DNA from: Shewanella litorisediminis
GTDB lineage: Bacteria; Pseudomonadota; Gammaproteobacteria; Enterobacterales; Shewanellaceae
Reading direction: 5' to 3'
Length of the DNA stretch: 64,000 nucleotides
Assembly (NCBI RefSeq): GCF_016834455.1
Contig: NZ_CP069213.1
Location: 434,501 to 498,500, forward strand
The translations under genes were made by a program, and so were the position numbers. The first letter of the stretch is position 1. Every line of letters starts with the position of its first letter. The notes beneath the pieces were generated by a model. The model made no database searches, was not told the DNA's origin, and saw nothing but the letters and a program-made list of their open reading frames with translations. Below are positions 55,185 through 64,000 of this stretch, in pieces.

Positions 55185-55676
55185 ATGCAGTCACGTCATT
55201 CTCTATCTCGGGGATTCACCCTGGTCGAGCTTGTTACCACCATCATCCTGATAGGGGTTCTGGCGGTAGTGGCTATTCCGCGTTTGTTATCTGCCTCTTC
55301 CTACAGTGCCTACTCCCTTCGTAATGAATTTATGGCTGAGCTGCGTAAGGCGCAGCTCTTTGCCATGAACAATACCGATCTTTGCATCCGCGTAGCCGTA
55401 TCCCGTGACCAGGGGTATCGCATCGAGCGTTATCAAGGCCGCACCGCAAATCAATGTTCCGGAGCTCAGGATTCGGCGCACGAGCAGCCCTGGCAGAGTT
55501 TTCACGGGGGCAGTGAGCTTGCGCTGCTTGCCGGTGGAGCCCGCAGTTTCAATCTGGACTTCGACTCCCTCGGGCGACTGCCGGCAACGGGCTGCAGCGG
55601 CGATTGTATCCTGGCAGTTGCCGACGAAACTTTGGTGCTGGCGATAGAATCCGAGGGCTATATTCATGCCCGCTAA
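55185..55676 (+). CDS. mshC: MSHA minor pilin MshC
   Basis: This 163-residue prepilin-like protein has the cleavage region SRG followed by FTLVELVTTIILIGVLAVVAIPR, then a GspH/FimT-like head with three Cys. It should sit in the pilus-priming complex. The start is ATG 55185 following GTGAGCGCTGG, a weak ribosome binding site. It overlaps mshD by 11 bp. It is the first gene beyond the mshA terminator, in an 85-bp gap that may hold a weak promoter. Confidence 0.88.
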   Translation: MQSRHSLSRGFTLVELVTTIILIGVLAVVAIPRLLSASSYSAYSLRNEFMAELRKAQLFAMNNTDLCIRVAVSRDQGYRIERYQGRTANQCSGAQDSAHEQPWQSFHGGSELALLAGGARSFNLDFDSLGRLPATGCSGDCILAVADETLVLAIESEGYIHAR

Positions 55677-56193
55677 CGTCAATAAGGGTCCTAAGGCTTT
55701 GAAGCGCACTGGCGGGTTTACCCTGGTGGAGCTGGTGGTTGGCATGTTGGTGCTGGCCATTGCACTGGTCCTGCTGTCAAGCATGCTCTTTCCCCAGGCC
55801 GACCGGGCCGCCATGACGTTGCAGCGGGTAAAAAGTGCCGAGCTGGCACAATCTGTACTCAATGAAATTTGGGGTAAAAGGTACGACGAGCACAGTAATA
55901 TCAATGGTGGTGTGCCGGCCTGCGGCTCTCCCTCGGGCCAGACCTGCAGCACTCAGATGGGGCCGGAGGGGGAAGGTCGCAACGACTTTGATGATGTGGA
56001 TGACTACCACGCACTGGATGAAACCCAGTTGATGCTGAACTCCAGCCAGCGCTATCTCGACCGCTACCCCGGCTTTAAACTGGCGGTGGAGGTCAGCAGC
56101 GCGGCGCCTGAGGTGAATAAACTTATCGCCATCCATGTCACCACACCTCAAGGAGAAGTGATCACTTACCATGCCGTAAGGAGCAACTACTGA
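55666..56193 (+). CDS. mshD: MSHA minor pilin MshD
   Basis: This 175-residue prepilin-like protein has a 17-residue leader ending TGG, then FTLVELVVGMLVLAIALVLLSSML, with a GspI/PilV-type head. Its start lies in the end of mshC, and its stop TGA shares one base with the mshO ATG. Confidence 0.88.
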   Translation: MPANVNKGPKALKRTGGFTLVELVVGMLVLAIALVLLSSMLFPQADRAAMTLQRVKSAELAQSVLNEIWGKRYDEHSNINGGVPACGSPSGQTCSTQMGPEGEGRNDFDDVDDYHALDETQLMLNSSQRYLDRYPGFKLAVEVSSAAPEVNKLIAIHVTTPQGEVITYHAVRSNY

Positions 56194-57041
56194 TGCGGCG
56201 CGCTGCGATTGGGTCAAGAGCCCGGGGGTTCACCCTGGTGGAATTGGTCACAGTGATCCTGGTGCTGGGGGTATTGGCCGTGGGTGTGAGCAGCTTCATC
56301 ATCTTCGGCACCCGCATTTTTATCGAGTCGTCGGCCGTCGAGCAGGTCACAGGTGAGAGCCGATATGCCATAGAACGTCTCACCCGGGATATTCGCCGCG
56401 CACTGCCCGGTAGCCTGCGACTCGGCGCTGGCAATAACGGGAGCGATAGCTGGCAATGCCTCGAAATGGTGCCTATCGCGGCGAGCAGCAGCTACCTGAC
56501 ATTGGCCATATCGCCGGATGCCGCGGCGCAGCAGGCCAAAGTCATGGGCGATGGAGCCAGCACCGGCATTACCGCGGGGCAAATGGCCCATGTTTACCCT
56601 CTGATTGCGGCAGATGTTTACCCGCTGCCGGCCGGGGATACCGGCAAGCGCTTTGCCGTGCAGTCTGTGGTAGAAGGGGCCGATTCGCTGGAAGTCAGCT
56701 TTGATAAGCCGGTACGCTTCAGTCAGGGCTCGCCCAGCCGCCGTATCTACTTCAGTCAGGACGTGGTGAGTTATTGTTTCATCGAGCAGCTCACCAACCG
56801 CAACATCAGTTTGTGGCGCTTCAGTGGCTATGGACTCAGTGCTGTGCAGCCCGGTGTGCCGGCCATGAGAGCTGCAGGGCGCTCGGCGCTGATGGCCAAC
56901 GCCGTGACTACACCTGCTCCCATAACGCTCTTGGCATCCACCCTGATAAACAATGCCATGGTACAACTGGACGTGGGCTTTGCCGTTAACGGTGAAACCT
57001 TTCACTATCAACATCAGGTGCATACAGCCAATGTTCCCTAA
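56193..57041 (+). CDS. mshO: MSHA minor pilin MshO (PilW/GspJ-like)
   Basis: This 282-residue protein has a prepilin leader ending RARG, then FTLVELVTVILVLGVLAVGVSSF, and a large head containing the AIERLTRDIRRALPGSLRLG segment typical of PilW/GspJ-type minor pilins. The end overlaps the mshP start by 11 bp. Confidence 0.88.
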   Translation: MRRAAIGSRARGFTLVELVTVILVLGVLAVGVSSFIIFGTRIFIESSAVEQVTGESRYAIERLTRDIRRALPGSLRLGAGNNGSDSWQCLEMVPIAASSSYLTLAISPDAAAQQAKVMGDGASTGITAGQMAHVYPLIAADVYPLPAGDTGKRFAVQSVVEGADSLEVSFDKPVRFSQGSPSRRIYFSQDVVSYCFIEQLTNRNISLWRFSGYGLSAVQPGVPAMRAAGRSALMANAVTTPAPITLLASTLINNAMVQLDVGFAVNGETFHYQHQVHTANVP

Positions 57042-57450
57042 TTTATCCAGGCGTTCCAGGCAACGCGGCAGTGTGCTCATCATAGGGATCTTTGTGATCA
57101 CAGTGATGTTTTTGCTCGCGGCGGCGCTGATCCGGATGGTCAGTGATGCCGATGAAGCCCTGACGCTGGAAGTGTGGGGCACCCGCGCGCTGGCTTCGGC
57201 CAACAGTGGCGCCGATGCCGCCATGGCGAAGTTATTCCCCATAAATGGGGGCGCCCCTGTGTGCAACAATACCGACAGCTGGACACCGCCAGCCGTGGTG
57301 GGATTTCACAGCTGTGTGGTCAATCTGTCCTGTCGCAGTTTCAGTGCCGAGGGGGTGACCCAGTATCTCGTCGTCAGTCGTGCACACTGCGAAAGTGGTG
57401 ATCTGAGAGTGAGCCGAAGTGTGGAGGTCAGTGCCCGTGCCATACCTTAG
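57031..57450 (+). CDS. mshP: MSHA biogenesis protein MshP (PilX-like)
   Basis: This 139-residue protein has a PilX/GspK-type N-terminus: basic RRSRQRG, then SVLIIGIFVITVMFLLAAALIRM, without the Glu5 of ordinary pilins. The head has four Cys. ATG 57031 overlaps mshO. The mshQ start lies within its 3' end. It likely belongs to the pilus tip complex. Confidence 0.85.
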   Translation: MFPNLSRRSRQRGSVLIIGIFVITVMFLLAAALIRMVSDADEALTLEVWGTRALASANSGADAAMAKLFPINGGAPVCNNTDSWTPPAVVGFHSCVVNLSCRSFSAEGVTQYLVVSRAHCESGDLRVSRSVEVSARAIP

Positions 57451-60067
57451 ACTCCTGTTAATAGCACTGCTTTGTTGGTTACCCCAGGCAATGGCGGTGC
57501 CACTTTGCTCCGATATTTTTACCAAACCACCTACGGGTCCCAATAATCCCGGTATGCAGCCGCCGCCCAACTTGCCTTCCAAGGCAGGAAACTTTACCTG
57601 CTATACCCAGGGGAATAATCGCCATTGCTCAAGAAGCGACGCTTTTGGCCCCGGTGACTTCAACTTTGCCAATGGTGATTTTGAAAAAGGCTTTTACCTG
57701 GCAACCAATGGTGCCACGACCCGGCTTTACTTTGACAATCTCACCCTGAAAAATACGAGCATCCATCAGGGTTATAATCCTTCACATCTCATCGTCTATG
57801 TGCGGGGAAATCTACACATAGAGGGGCACAACTTTTTCAAAGGCATCCTGTACGTGGAAGGCAACATTATCATGTCGGGCAATGCCACTATCAGTGGCGC
57901 ATTGGCCGTTCACGGGAATGTTCCCTCGGGAGGGAACTTCACACCGATTATCGACCTTGGTGTCATTGATGATGCCGACTTCGGCGGTATGTGTGACAAA
58001 CAACAAGCGGTGCAGATTGACCATTTTTTGCTGAAATATTCCGAAAGCCCTCTGACCTGTAAAGCCGAGACTGTCACCGTCCTGGCCTGTAAAAATGGCA
58101 GTTGCAGTGAGTTGGTCACAGACCCGGTCAGCGCCACCTTAACCGCCGCCAACGCCGTAACGGGTTGGGAAGGCGGCAACAATATCAGCTTGGTGAATGG
58201 CAGCGGCCAAAAGCGGCTTTGGCATACTGTGGTGGCGCCGCCCGTCACCATAGGTGTGGGCAGCTCTTCACCGGTGGCAGTGAACCCGACTCTGTGTCAG
58301 CGGGGAAGCAGCACGCCCAGCGTGGCCGCCTGTACCTTAGCCTTTGCCGACAGCGGGCTCTTGTTTGATGTGCCGGATAAGCTGGCTGGCAAGGCCGCCA
58401 GCGTTACCCTGAGCGCAGTACGTAAAGACGAACAGTCACAGCGCTGTGTTCCTACCTTCCAAAACACTACCAGGCAGCTGGCATTCTGGAGCGACTACCT
58501 CAGTCCTGATGCAGTAGCCTTGGTGGGTAGTCCGAAAATGACAGTTGAGAGCAGCGCTATCGGCACCAGCGTCCAGAATGCGACTTCTATCCCCCTGAGT
58601 TTTAACAGCCAGGGTGAGGCCACCTTGAGTGTGAATTATCCGGACGCCGGCCAGCTTGCCCTCAATGCCAGATATCTGGGTGGCGGCAGTGAAGGGAATT
58701 TGCAGCTGGATGGCAGCGACAGCTTCGTAAGCTTTCCTGTGGGGTTGTGTGTCAAAGCCAAAGACCCGCTGGCGAGCTGCCCGGCAGGGGATGCCACTTG
58801 CGCCGCCTATCGCAAAACCGGCGACAGCTTTGATTTGCTCATCTCGGCCCATGCCTGGAGCTCAGATACTGACAGTGAATATTGCGATAATTCAACAACC
58901 CCCAATTTTGAGATACAGAACATCACCCTCGGCAGCACTCTGGTGGCGCCAGTGGGTGGCAGCGAGGGGGTGACAGGCACTGACAGCTATTCCCATAAGG
59001 CCCAGGCAAGCGCCAACGAAGTCAGCCAAAGTATTAATGAGGTGGGTGTATTCCGCTTCAGCGCCCAGGCGCCGAATACCTACCTTGGCAGCCTGTTTTA
59101 TCGCATTCCGCTGGCTCTGTCCGGCAATATTGGCCGCTTTGTACCAGCGAGCTTTGCACTGAAGAATGTCAGCCTCATCCCAGCCTGCGGCCTGCTTAAC
59201 TCGCCCAGTTTCAGTTATATGGGGCAACCCACCCCGCTGTCGATGCAGCTCGAAGCACATAATCATCAGAATCAGGTGACAATGAATTACCGGGATGATT
59301 TTGCCAAAGGCAATGCGGTATTGGCGGCGGAAAACAACAATGATGGCAGTGATTTGTCTGCCCGGTTGAGCGTTTTGGCAGGCTCTTGGTTAGCGGGTGT
59401 CATGGAGTTTGACAGCACGTCGACATTCGTTTTCGAACGCACCAGTGCCCCCGGCATGGATGGCCCCTTTGAGCAGTTGGATATTGGCCTCTGGGTAGAT
59501 GATATGGACGGTGAGCTCTCCAGGCTGGCGCCGCTGGATATGAAGCCCGGCAGCATCGGTGACTGCAGTGTGATGCCCGGTGGCTGCAGCGCCCAGCGAC
59601 TGGGCACTGTGCCCATGCGCCACGGCCGGGCAGTGCTGGAGAACACCTACGGCCCTGAAACCGATATATTGCGTATGCCTGCCTATGCCCAATACTGGAA
59701 TGGCAGCGCCTGGACCCTGTCCACCGAGGACAGCTGCAGCATAGCCTCAGTACCTTTAAGTGTTCAGGTGGATAACCCAGCTCTGGGATATTTGTATCAG
59801 CCCGGATTGGTTGCAGGGCAAAGTATCGATCGCAGCGCCACATCGGCAAGCTTCAGCCAGGGGCAGTTGCCACTCTTTTGGCAGGCTCTGGGTAGCCCTG
59901 GCTACCGCGGGCAGGTGACAGCCCCGCTGGATGTGCCGGATTGGCTGCATTGGTACTGGAATTGGAGCGGCAGCGAGCCGCAAAATCTCAGCGATCCTCG
60001 GGCCAGCGCCTATTTTGGCCGTTACCGTGGCGACGATCGCATTATTTTCTGGCGCGAGATCAATTGA
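57437..60067 (+). CDS. mshQ: MSHA tip-type protein MshQ (DUF6701)
   Basis: About 876 residues, with a signal peptide (LLLIALLCWLPQAMA) and many Cys pairs. A polymer-forming, cell-shape-like beta region lies near residues 80-170 (GDFNFANGDFEKGFYLATNG, HIEGHNFFKGILYVEGN). Ig-like strands follow, then a large C-terminal domain ending DDRIIFWREIN, typical of MshQ/DUF6701 proteins. GTG 57437 is chosen because GGAGG lies 9 nt before it; an in-frame GTG at 57419 would add six residues. It resembles the tip adhesins of other type IV pili, PilY1-like in place though not in sequence. Confidence 0.82.
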   Translation: MPYLRLLLIALLCWLPQAMAVPLCSDIFTKPPTGPNNPGMQPPPNLPSKAGNFTCYTQGNNRHCSRSDAFGPGDFNFANGDFEKGFYLATNGATTRLYFDNLTLKNTSIHQGYNPSHLIVYVRGNLHIEGHNFFKGILYVEGNIIMSGNATISGALAVHGNVPSGGNFTPIIDLGVIDDADFGGMCDKQQAVQIDHFLLKYSESPLTCKAETVTVLACKNGSCSELVTDPVSATLTAANAVTGWEGGNNISLVNGSGQKRLWHTVVAPPVTIGVGSSSPVAVNPTLCQRGSSTPSVAACTLAFADSGLLFDVPDKLAGKAASVTLSAVRKDEQSQRCVPTFQNTTRQLAFWSDYLSPDAVALVGSPKMTVESSAIGTSVQNATSIPLSFNSQGEATLSVNYPDAGQLALNARYLGGGSEGNLQLDGSDSFVSFPVGLCVKAKDPLASCPAGDATCAAYRKTGDSFDLLISAHAWSSDTDSEYCDNSTTPNFEIQNITLGSTLVAPVGGSEGVTGTDSYSHKAQASANEVSQSINEVGVFRFSAQAPNTYLGSLFYRIPLALSGNIGRFVPASFALKNVSLIPACGLLNSPSFSYMGQPTPLSMQLEAHNHQNQVTMNYRDDFAKGNAVLAAENNNDGSDLSARLSVLAGSWLAGVMEFDSTSTFVFERTSAPGMDGPFEQLDIGLWVDDMDGELSRLAPLDMKPGSIGDCSVMPGGCSAQRLGTVPMRHGRAVLENTYGPETDILRMPAYAQYWNGSAWTLSTEDSCSIASVPLSVQVDNPALGYLYQPGLVAGQSIDRSATSASFSQGQLPLFWQALGSPGYRGQVTAPLDVPDWLHWYWNWSGSEPQNLSDPRASAYFGRYRGDDRIIFWREIN

Positions 60068-60190
60068 CGATTGCGGGGAATTTGACGCTCGAACAGGGCT
60101 AAATCCAGTCCGCTTTGGCGTGAAAAACTGCCGCATTTTTCATCACCTTACTTTAGGTTCAAAAAAAATCACTTCATTAGCGATTGTTAA

Positions 60191-61330
<1,140 letters not shown>

Positions 61331-61344
61331 CACCACAGGTGAAA

Positions 61345-61375
61345 GAGGCGGTAAGGCTACCGCCTCCTTTGTTTT
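61345..61375 (+). terminator. Attenuator between mreB and mreC
   Basis: A 9-bp stem, GAGGCGGTA-AGGC-TACCGCCTC, is followed by CTTTGTTTT, directly abutting the mreC ATG. It would release part of the transcripts after mreB and lower mreCD expression. Confidence 0.8.
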
Positions 61376-62305
61376 ATGAAGCCTATTTTTGTTCGCGGCG
61401 TCTCCAATCAATTCCGGCTGACACTGGCAATTATTTTGTCGGTGTTGCTTATCGTGGCCAACGATCGCCTCACCCCAGTGCGTCACTCCATGGCAACCCT
61501 GCTCAGTCCACTGCAATATCTGGCCAATGTCCCCGGCGACATGCTGGATGGCTTTGCCGAAATGCTGGCCACCCGCACCATGCTGGAGCGCCAGAATGCC
61601 GAGATGCTGCGTCAGCAGCTGATGATGAGCGAGCGCTTGCAGCGCTTTGAGCATCTGCGCCAGGAAAACGAACGCCTGCGCACCCTTTTGGGTTCGCCGC
61701 TGCATATGGATGCCCGCAAGATGGTGGCCGAGGTGATGGAAGTGGCCAGCGATCCTTTTCATCAGCAAATCGTTATTAACCGCGGTACCCAGAATGGCGT
61801 CTATGTGGGCCAGCCTGTGCTCGATGCCCAGGGTATTGTGGGGCAGGTGGTTGAGGTCAGTGCCATTACGGCACGGGTGCTCTTGATGTCAGACACCAGC
61901 CACGCCATCCCCGTGCGTATTACCCGCAACGATGTGCGCATGATAGTGAATGGGACGGGCGAGCTGGACGAAGTTGAACTCAGGCACGTGGCCAAGAGCA
62001 CCGATGTGAAAGTGGGTGATCTGCTGGTGACTTCGGGCCTTGGGCGCCGTTTCCCTGAAGGTTACCCCGTCGCCCGGGTTACCGTGGTCGAGCGTGACGA
62101 TGCCCAGTCCTATGCCAAGGTGATGGCGCAGCCGCTGGCGGCACTGGACCGTATTCGTTATTTGCTGCTGATTTGGCCCGATGCCGGAAATAACCCTGTG
62201 AATACCGAAGCCGTTGAGGGTACAGCCGCCGACGCGGCCGACGCGCAAACGCAGGATGAGCCTGTCACAGAGGCCGCCCCAACCGCCGCTGAGGAGGCCC
62301 AATGA
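61376..62305 (+). CDS. mreC: Rod shape-determining protein MreC
   Basis: This 309-residue bitopic protein has a membrane helix at about 15-32 and a long periplasmic coiled coil (about 65-105, MLERQNAEMLRQQLMMSERL). The paired beta domains follow (about 115-275, NRGTQNGVYVGQPVLDAQGIVGQV and VGDLLVTSGLGRRFPEGYPVARV). The acidic Ala/Glu-rich tail (about 280-309) is low complexity. It links MreB to RodZ/PBP2. Its stop overlaps mreD (ATGA). Confidence 0.96.
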   Translation: MKPIFVRGVSNQFRLTLAIILSVLLIVANDRLTPVRHSMATLLSPLQYLANVPGDMLDGFAEMLATRTMLERQNAEMLRQQLMMSERLQRFEHLRQENERLRTLLGSPLHMDARKMVAEVMEVASDPFHQQIVINRGTQNGVYVGQPVLDAQGIVGQVVEVSAITARVLLMSDTSHAIPVRITRNDVRMIVNGTGELDEVELRHVAKSTDVKVGDLLVTSGLGRRFPEGYPVARVTVVERDDAQSYAKVMAQPLAALDRIRYLLLIWPDAGNNPVNTEAVEGTAADAADAQTQDEPVTEAAPTAAEEAQ

Positions 62306-62790
62306 GACTGCAGGCCCCGAATCGCCGCATTGTGGTGTGGCTGACCCTGTTTGTGGGGGTATTGTTTCAAATCATGCCGCTGCCGGATCTGGTTGCCCCA
62401 TGGCGCCCGGACTGGCTGCTGCTGGTGCTCATCTATTGGACCATGGCCTTGCCCCACAGATATAACATTCTGACCGCCTGGATTTTGGGGGTGGTATTGG
62501 ATGTCTTGCTGGGCGCAACACTCGGGGTCAGGGCGCTCGCCTTTTCGCTGGTGATTTACGTGGTGGCGCTGCATTTCCAGCGGATGCGTAACTTCACCAT
62601 CTGGCAGCAATCTTTGTTGGTTGCATCCCTGGTTGGGGTGTTTCATCTGGTGGTGTACTGGCTGCAGTACGTGCTGACCAAGGCCACTTACTCCCACGCC
62701 ATCTTTTGGCCTGTGTTGTCCAGCCTCGTTATCTGGCCCTGGGTGTTCTGGTTCCTGCGTCGGGTGCGCCGCCGTTATAAAGTGAGATAA
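62302..62790 (+). CDS. mreD: Rod shape-determining protein MreD
   Basis: This 162-residue protein is mostly hydrophobic with five or six membrane spans. The [20 protein letters not shown] motif is characteristic of MreD. It balances MreC in elongasome control. Its start overlaps mreC by 4 bp, and maf follows 5 bp after its stop. Confidence 0.95.
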   Translation: MRLQAPNRRIVVWLTLFVGVLFQIMPLPDLVAPWRPDWLLLVLIYWTMALPHRYNILTAWILGVVLDVLLGATLGVRALAFSLVIYVVALHFQRMRNFTIWQQSLLVASLVGVFHLVVYWLQYVLTKATYSHAIFWPVLSSLVIWPWVFWFLRRVRRRYKVR

Positions 62791-62795
62791 ATTTC

Positions 62796-63380
62796 ATGAC
62801 TCTGGTGCTGGCTTCCCAGTCACCCCGTCGCCGTGAGCTACTGGCTCAGGCGGGCTTGGGTGTTGAGGGATTTTCCTTTGAGCGCGTTAATCCCGATATC
62901 GATGAAACGCCTTTGGCCGGTGAGCCGCCGGCGAACTATGTGGCGCGTCTTGCGGTCGAAAAAGCAAAGGCCGGGTTGGCACTTTGTGGGCACATCAATG
63001 GGCCCGTGGTGCTGGGTTCAGACACCATAGTGGTGCTCGATGGATTGCTCCTTGGCAAACCCGGCGACAAGGCCGAAGCCGTTGCCATGCTGAGCGCACT
63101 CTCCGGCCGTGAACATCAGGTCATGACTGCGGTGGCCCTCACTGACGGTGACCGTACGTTATGCGACACTGTGACAACCAAGGTGCGCTTTGCCACCTTG
63201 TCTTTGCAGGATATTCAGGCCTATGTGGACACGGGTGAGCCCATGGATAAAGCCGGTGCCTATGGTATTCAGGGGCTGGGTGGTGTCTTTGTGGAAGCCA
63301 TCGACGGCAGTTACAGCGCCGTAGTTGGGCTACCTTTGGTGGAGAGTCGCCGTTTACTGGCTGCATTTTCGCTGATTTAA
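62796..63380 (+). CDS. maf: Maf-type nucleoside triphosphate pyrophosphatase (YhdE group)
   Basis: This 194-residue Maf protein has the substrate loop [12 protein letters not shown] and the conserved blocks [28 protein letters not shown] and [12 protein letters not shown]. By position after mreD and by motif it corresponds to YhdE, which hydrolyses dTTP, UTP and modified pyrimidine triphosphates and can restrain septation when overexpressed. It is part of the mre-maf-rng cluster common in gammaproteobacteria. Confidence 0.93.
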   Translation: MTLVLASQSPRRRELLAQAGLGVEGFSFERVNPDIDETPLAGEPPANYVARLAVEKAKAGLALCGHINGPVVLGSDTIVVLDGLLLGKPGDKAEAVAMLSALSGREHQVMTAVALTDGDRTLCDTVTTKVRFATLSLQDIQAYVDTGEPMDKAGAYGIQGLGGVFVEAIDGSYSAVVGLPLVESRRLLAAFSLI

Positions 63381-63427
63381 GCTACATCGGCCCCAATCGA
63401 TTAACTGACTTTCCCTGAGGGGGAACC

Positions 63428-64000
63428 GTGAACACTGTGAGTAACTCCAGTCAGAAAAATCCGCGCAAGATTGGCTCTGAGCTTTTGATTAACGTCACCC
63501 CCAATGAGGCCAGGGTCGCGCTGGTGGAACACGGGGTGTTACAGGAAGTTCATATCGAGCGCCGGATGAAGCGCGGTCTGGTGGGCAACATCTACAAGGG
63601 CAAAATCAGCCGGGTCCTCCCGGGGATGCAAGCGGCCTTTGTGGACATAGGCCTGGATAAGGCCGCGTTTTTACATGCCTCCGACATCATGCCCCACACC
63701 GAATGCGTGGCCGATGTGGAAAAGGGCAACTTTGTGGTGCGTGACATTGCCGAGCTGGTGCGTCAGGGCCAGGATATCATGGTGCAGGTGGTGAAAGACC
63801 CCCTCGGCACCAAGGGTGCGCGCCTGACCACAGACATCACGCTGCCTTCCCGTTATCTGGTATTCATGCCCGGCTCTGCCCATGTGGGCGTGTCCCAGCG
63901 TATTGAATCTGAAGATGAACGAACCCGCCTGAAAGACGCCACGCTGCCCTTTGTTGACGAGGACGGCGGCTTTATCATCCGCACCGCGGCCGAAGGTGCC
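63428..64000 (+). CDS. rng: Ribonuclease G, N-terminal part (cut by window edge)
   Basis: 191 codons are visible, starting at GTG 63428 behind GAGGGGG. The protein has the RNase G/E start: ELLINVTPNEARVALVEHGVLQEVHIERR, then the S1 domain region RGLVGNIYKGKISRVLPGMQAAFVDIGLDKAAFLHASDI, then QDIMVQVVKDPLGTKGARLTTDI. The ISRVLPGMQAAFVDIG block is diagnostic. The enzyme processes 16S rRNA 5' ends and some mRNAs. The catalytic domain continues outside the window. Confidence 0.95.
   Translation, partial: MNTVSNSSQKNPRKIGSELLINVTPNEARVALVEHGVLQEVHIERRMKRGLVGNIYKGKISRVLPGMQAAFVDIGLDKAAFLHASDIMPHTECVADVEKGNFVVRDIAELVRQGQDIMVQVVKDPLGTKGARLTTDITLPSRYLVFMPGSAHVGVSQRIESEDERTRLKDATLPFVDEDGGFIIRTAAEGA

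Overview
The window is chromosomal DNA of a gammaproteobacterium, most likely a Shewanella. The reasons are the complete MSHA pilus operon (mshH to mshQ) placed between maeB/rpmE/priA/argS/ftsN/hslVU and mreBCD/maf/rng, the proteobacterial form of UbiD, Fre, UbiA, HslVU and TorT, and high similarity of housekeeping proteins to their E. coli versions. The species cannot be fixed from the sequence alone. No rRNA, tRNA, transposase, integrase or CRISPR array is visible, so this is core genome with small accessory islands.

Layout. 1-5000: the N-terminus of an MscS channel, a YgiD-type dioxygenase, a fold-III ornithine/lysine decarboxylase, a YdcH-like protein, uridine phosphorylase and a convergent Tsx-like nucleoside porin (a nucleoside uptake and salvage pair). 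5300-9300: a membrane-microdomain operon (NfeD plus two tandem SPFH proteins), the C-terminal remnant of a homocysteine S-methyltransferase, and an unusual one-piece regulator with winged-helix, membrane and receiver-like segments, followed by tiny ORFs. 9400-18450: uvrD-ubiA, orphan torT, a MazG-like pyrophosphohydrolase, a helix-hairpin-helix protein, a solute-binding protein, ubiD-fre and a Trp/Tyr-rich secreted protein. 18500-29600: a secreted M4 metalloprotease, a DUF971 protein, a 1074-residue wHTH/nSTAND/TPR regulator paired with a small conserved protein, a diguanylate cyclase, an exported amidohydrolase, a histidine phosphatase and a SYLF lipoprotein. 29650-42000: hslU-hslV behind a near-perfect sigma-32 promoter, ftsN with a tandemly duplicated 3' end, argS, a large lipoprotein with an internal duplication, priA, a FimV/LysM-like protein, rpmE and a short malic enzyme. 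42000-60070: the MSHA type IV pilus operon. 60280-64000: mreBCD, maf and the start of rng.

How they work together. The last third encodes a surface and shape programme. MshE/MshG/MshL/MshM/MshN and the MshI/MshI2/MshJ/MshK alignment complex assemble a pilus from MshA with minor pilins B, C, D, O, P and the tip-type protein MshQ. MreBCD sets rod shape. Intra-operon terminators after mshA and mreB, together with several non-ATG starts in the msh operon, look like the means of setting subunit stoichiometry. The candidates for little-described biology are the wHTH-TM-receiver fusion (8382-9275), the wHTH-nSTAND-TPR regulator with its dyad-flanked partner gene (21626-25329), the alternating repeat built from the ftsN 3' end (31698-31955), and an orphan terminator that implies an unannotated transcript (about 34440-34641).
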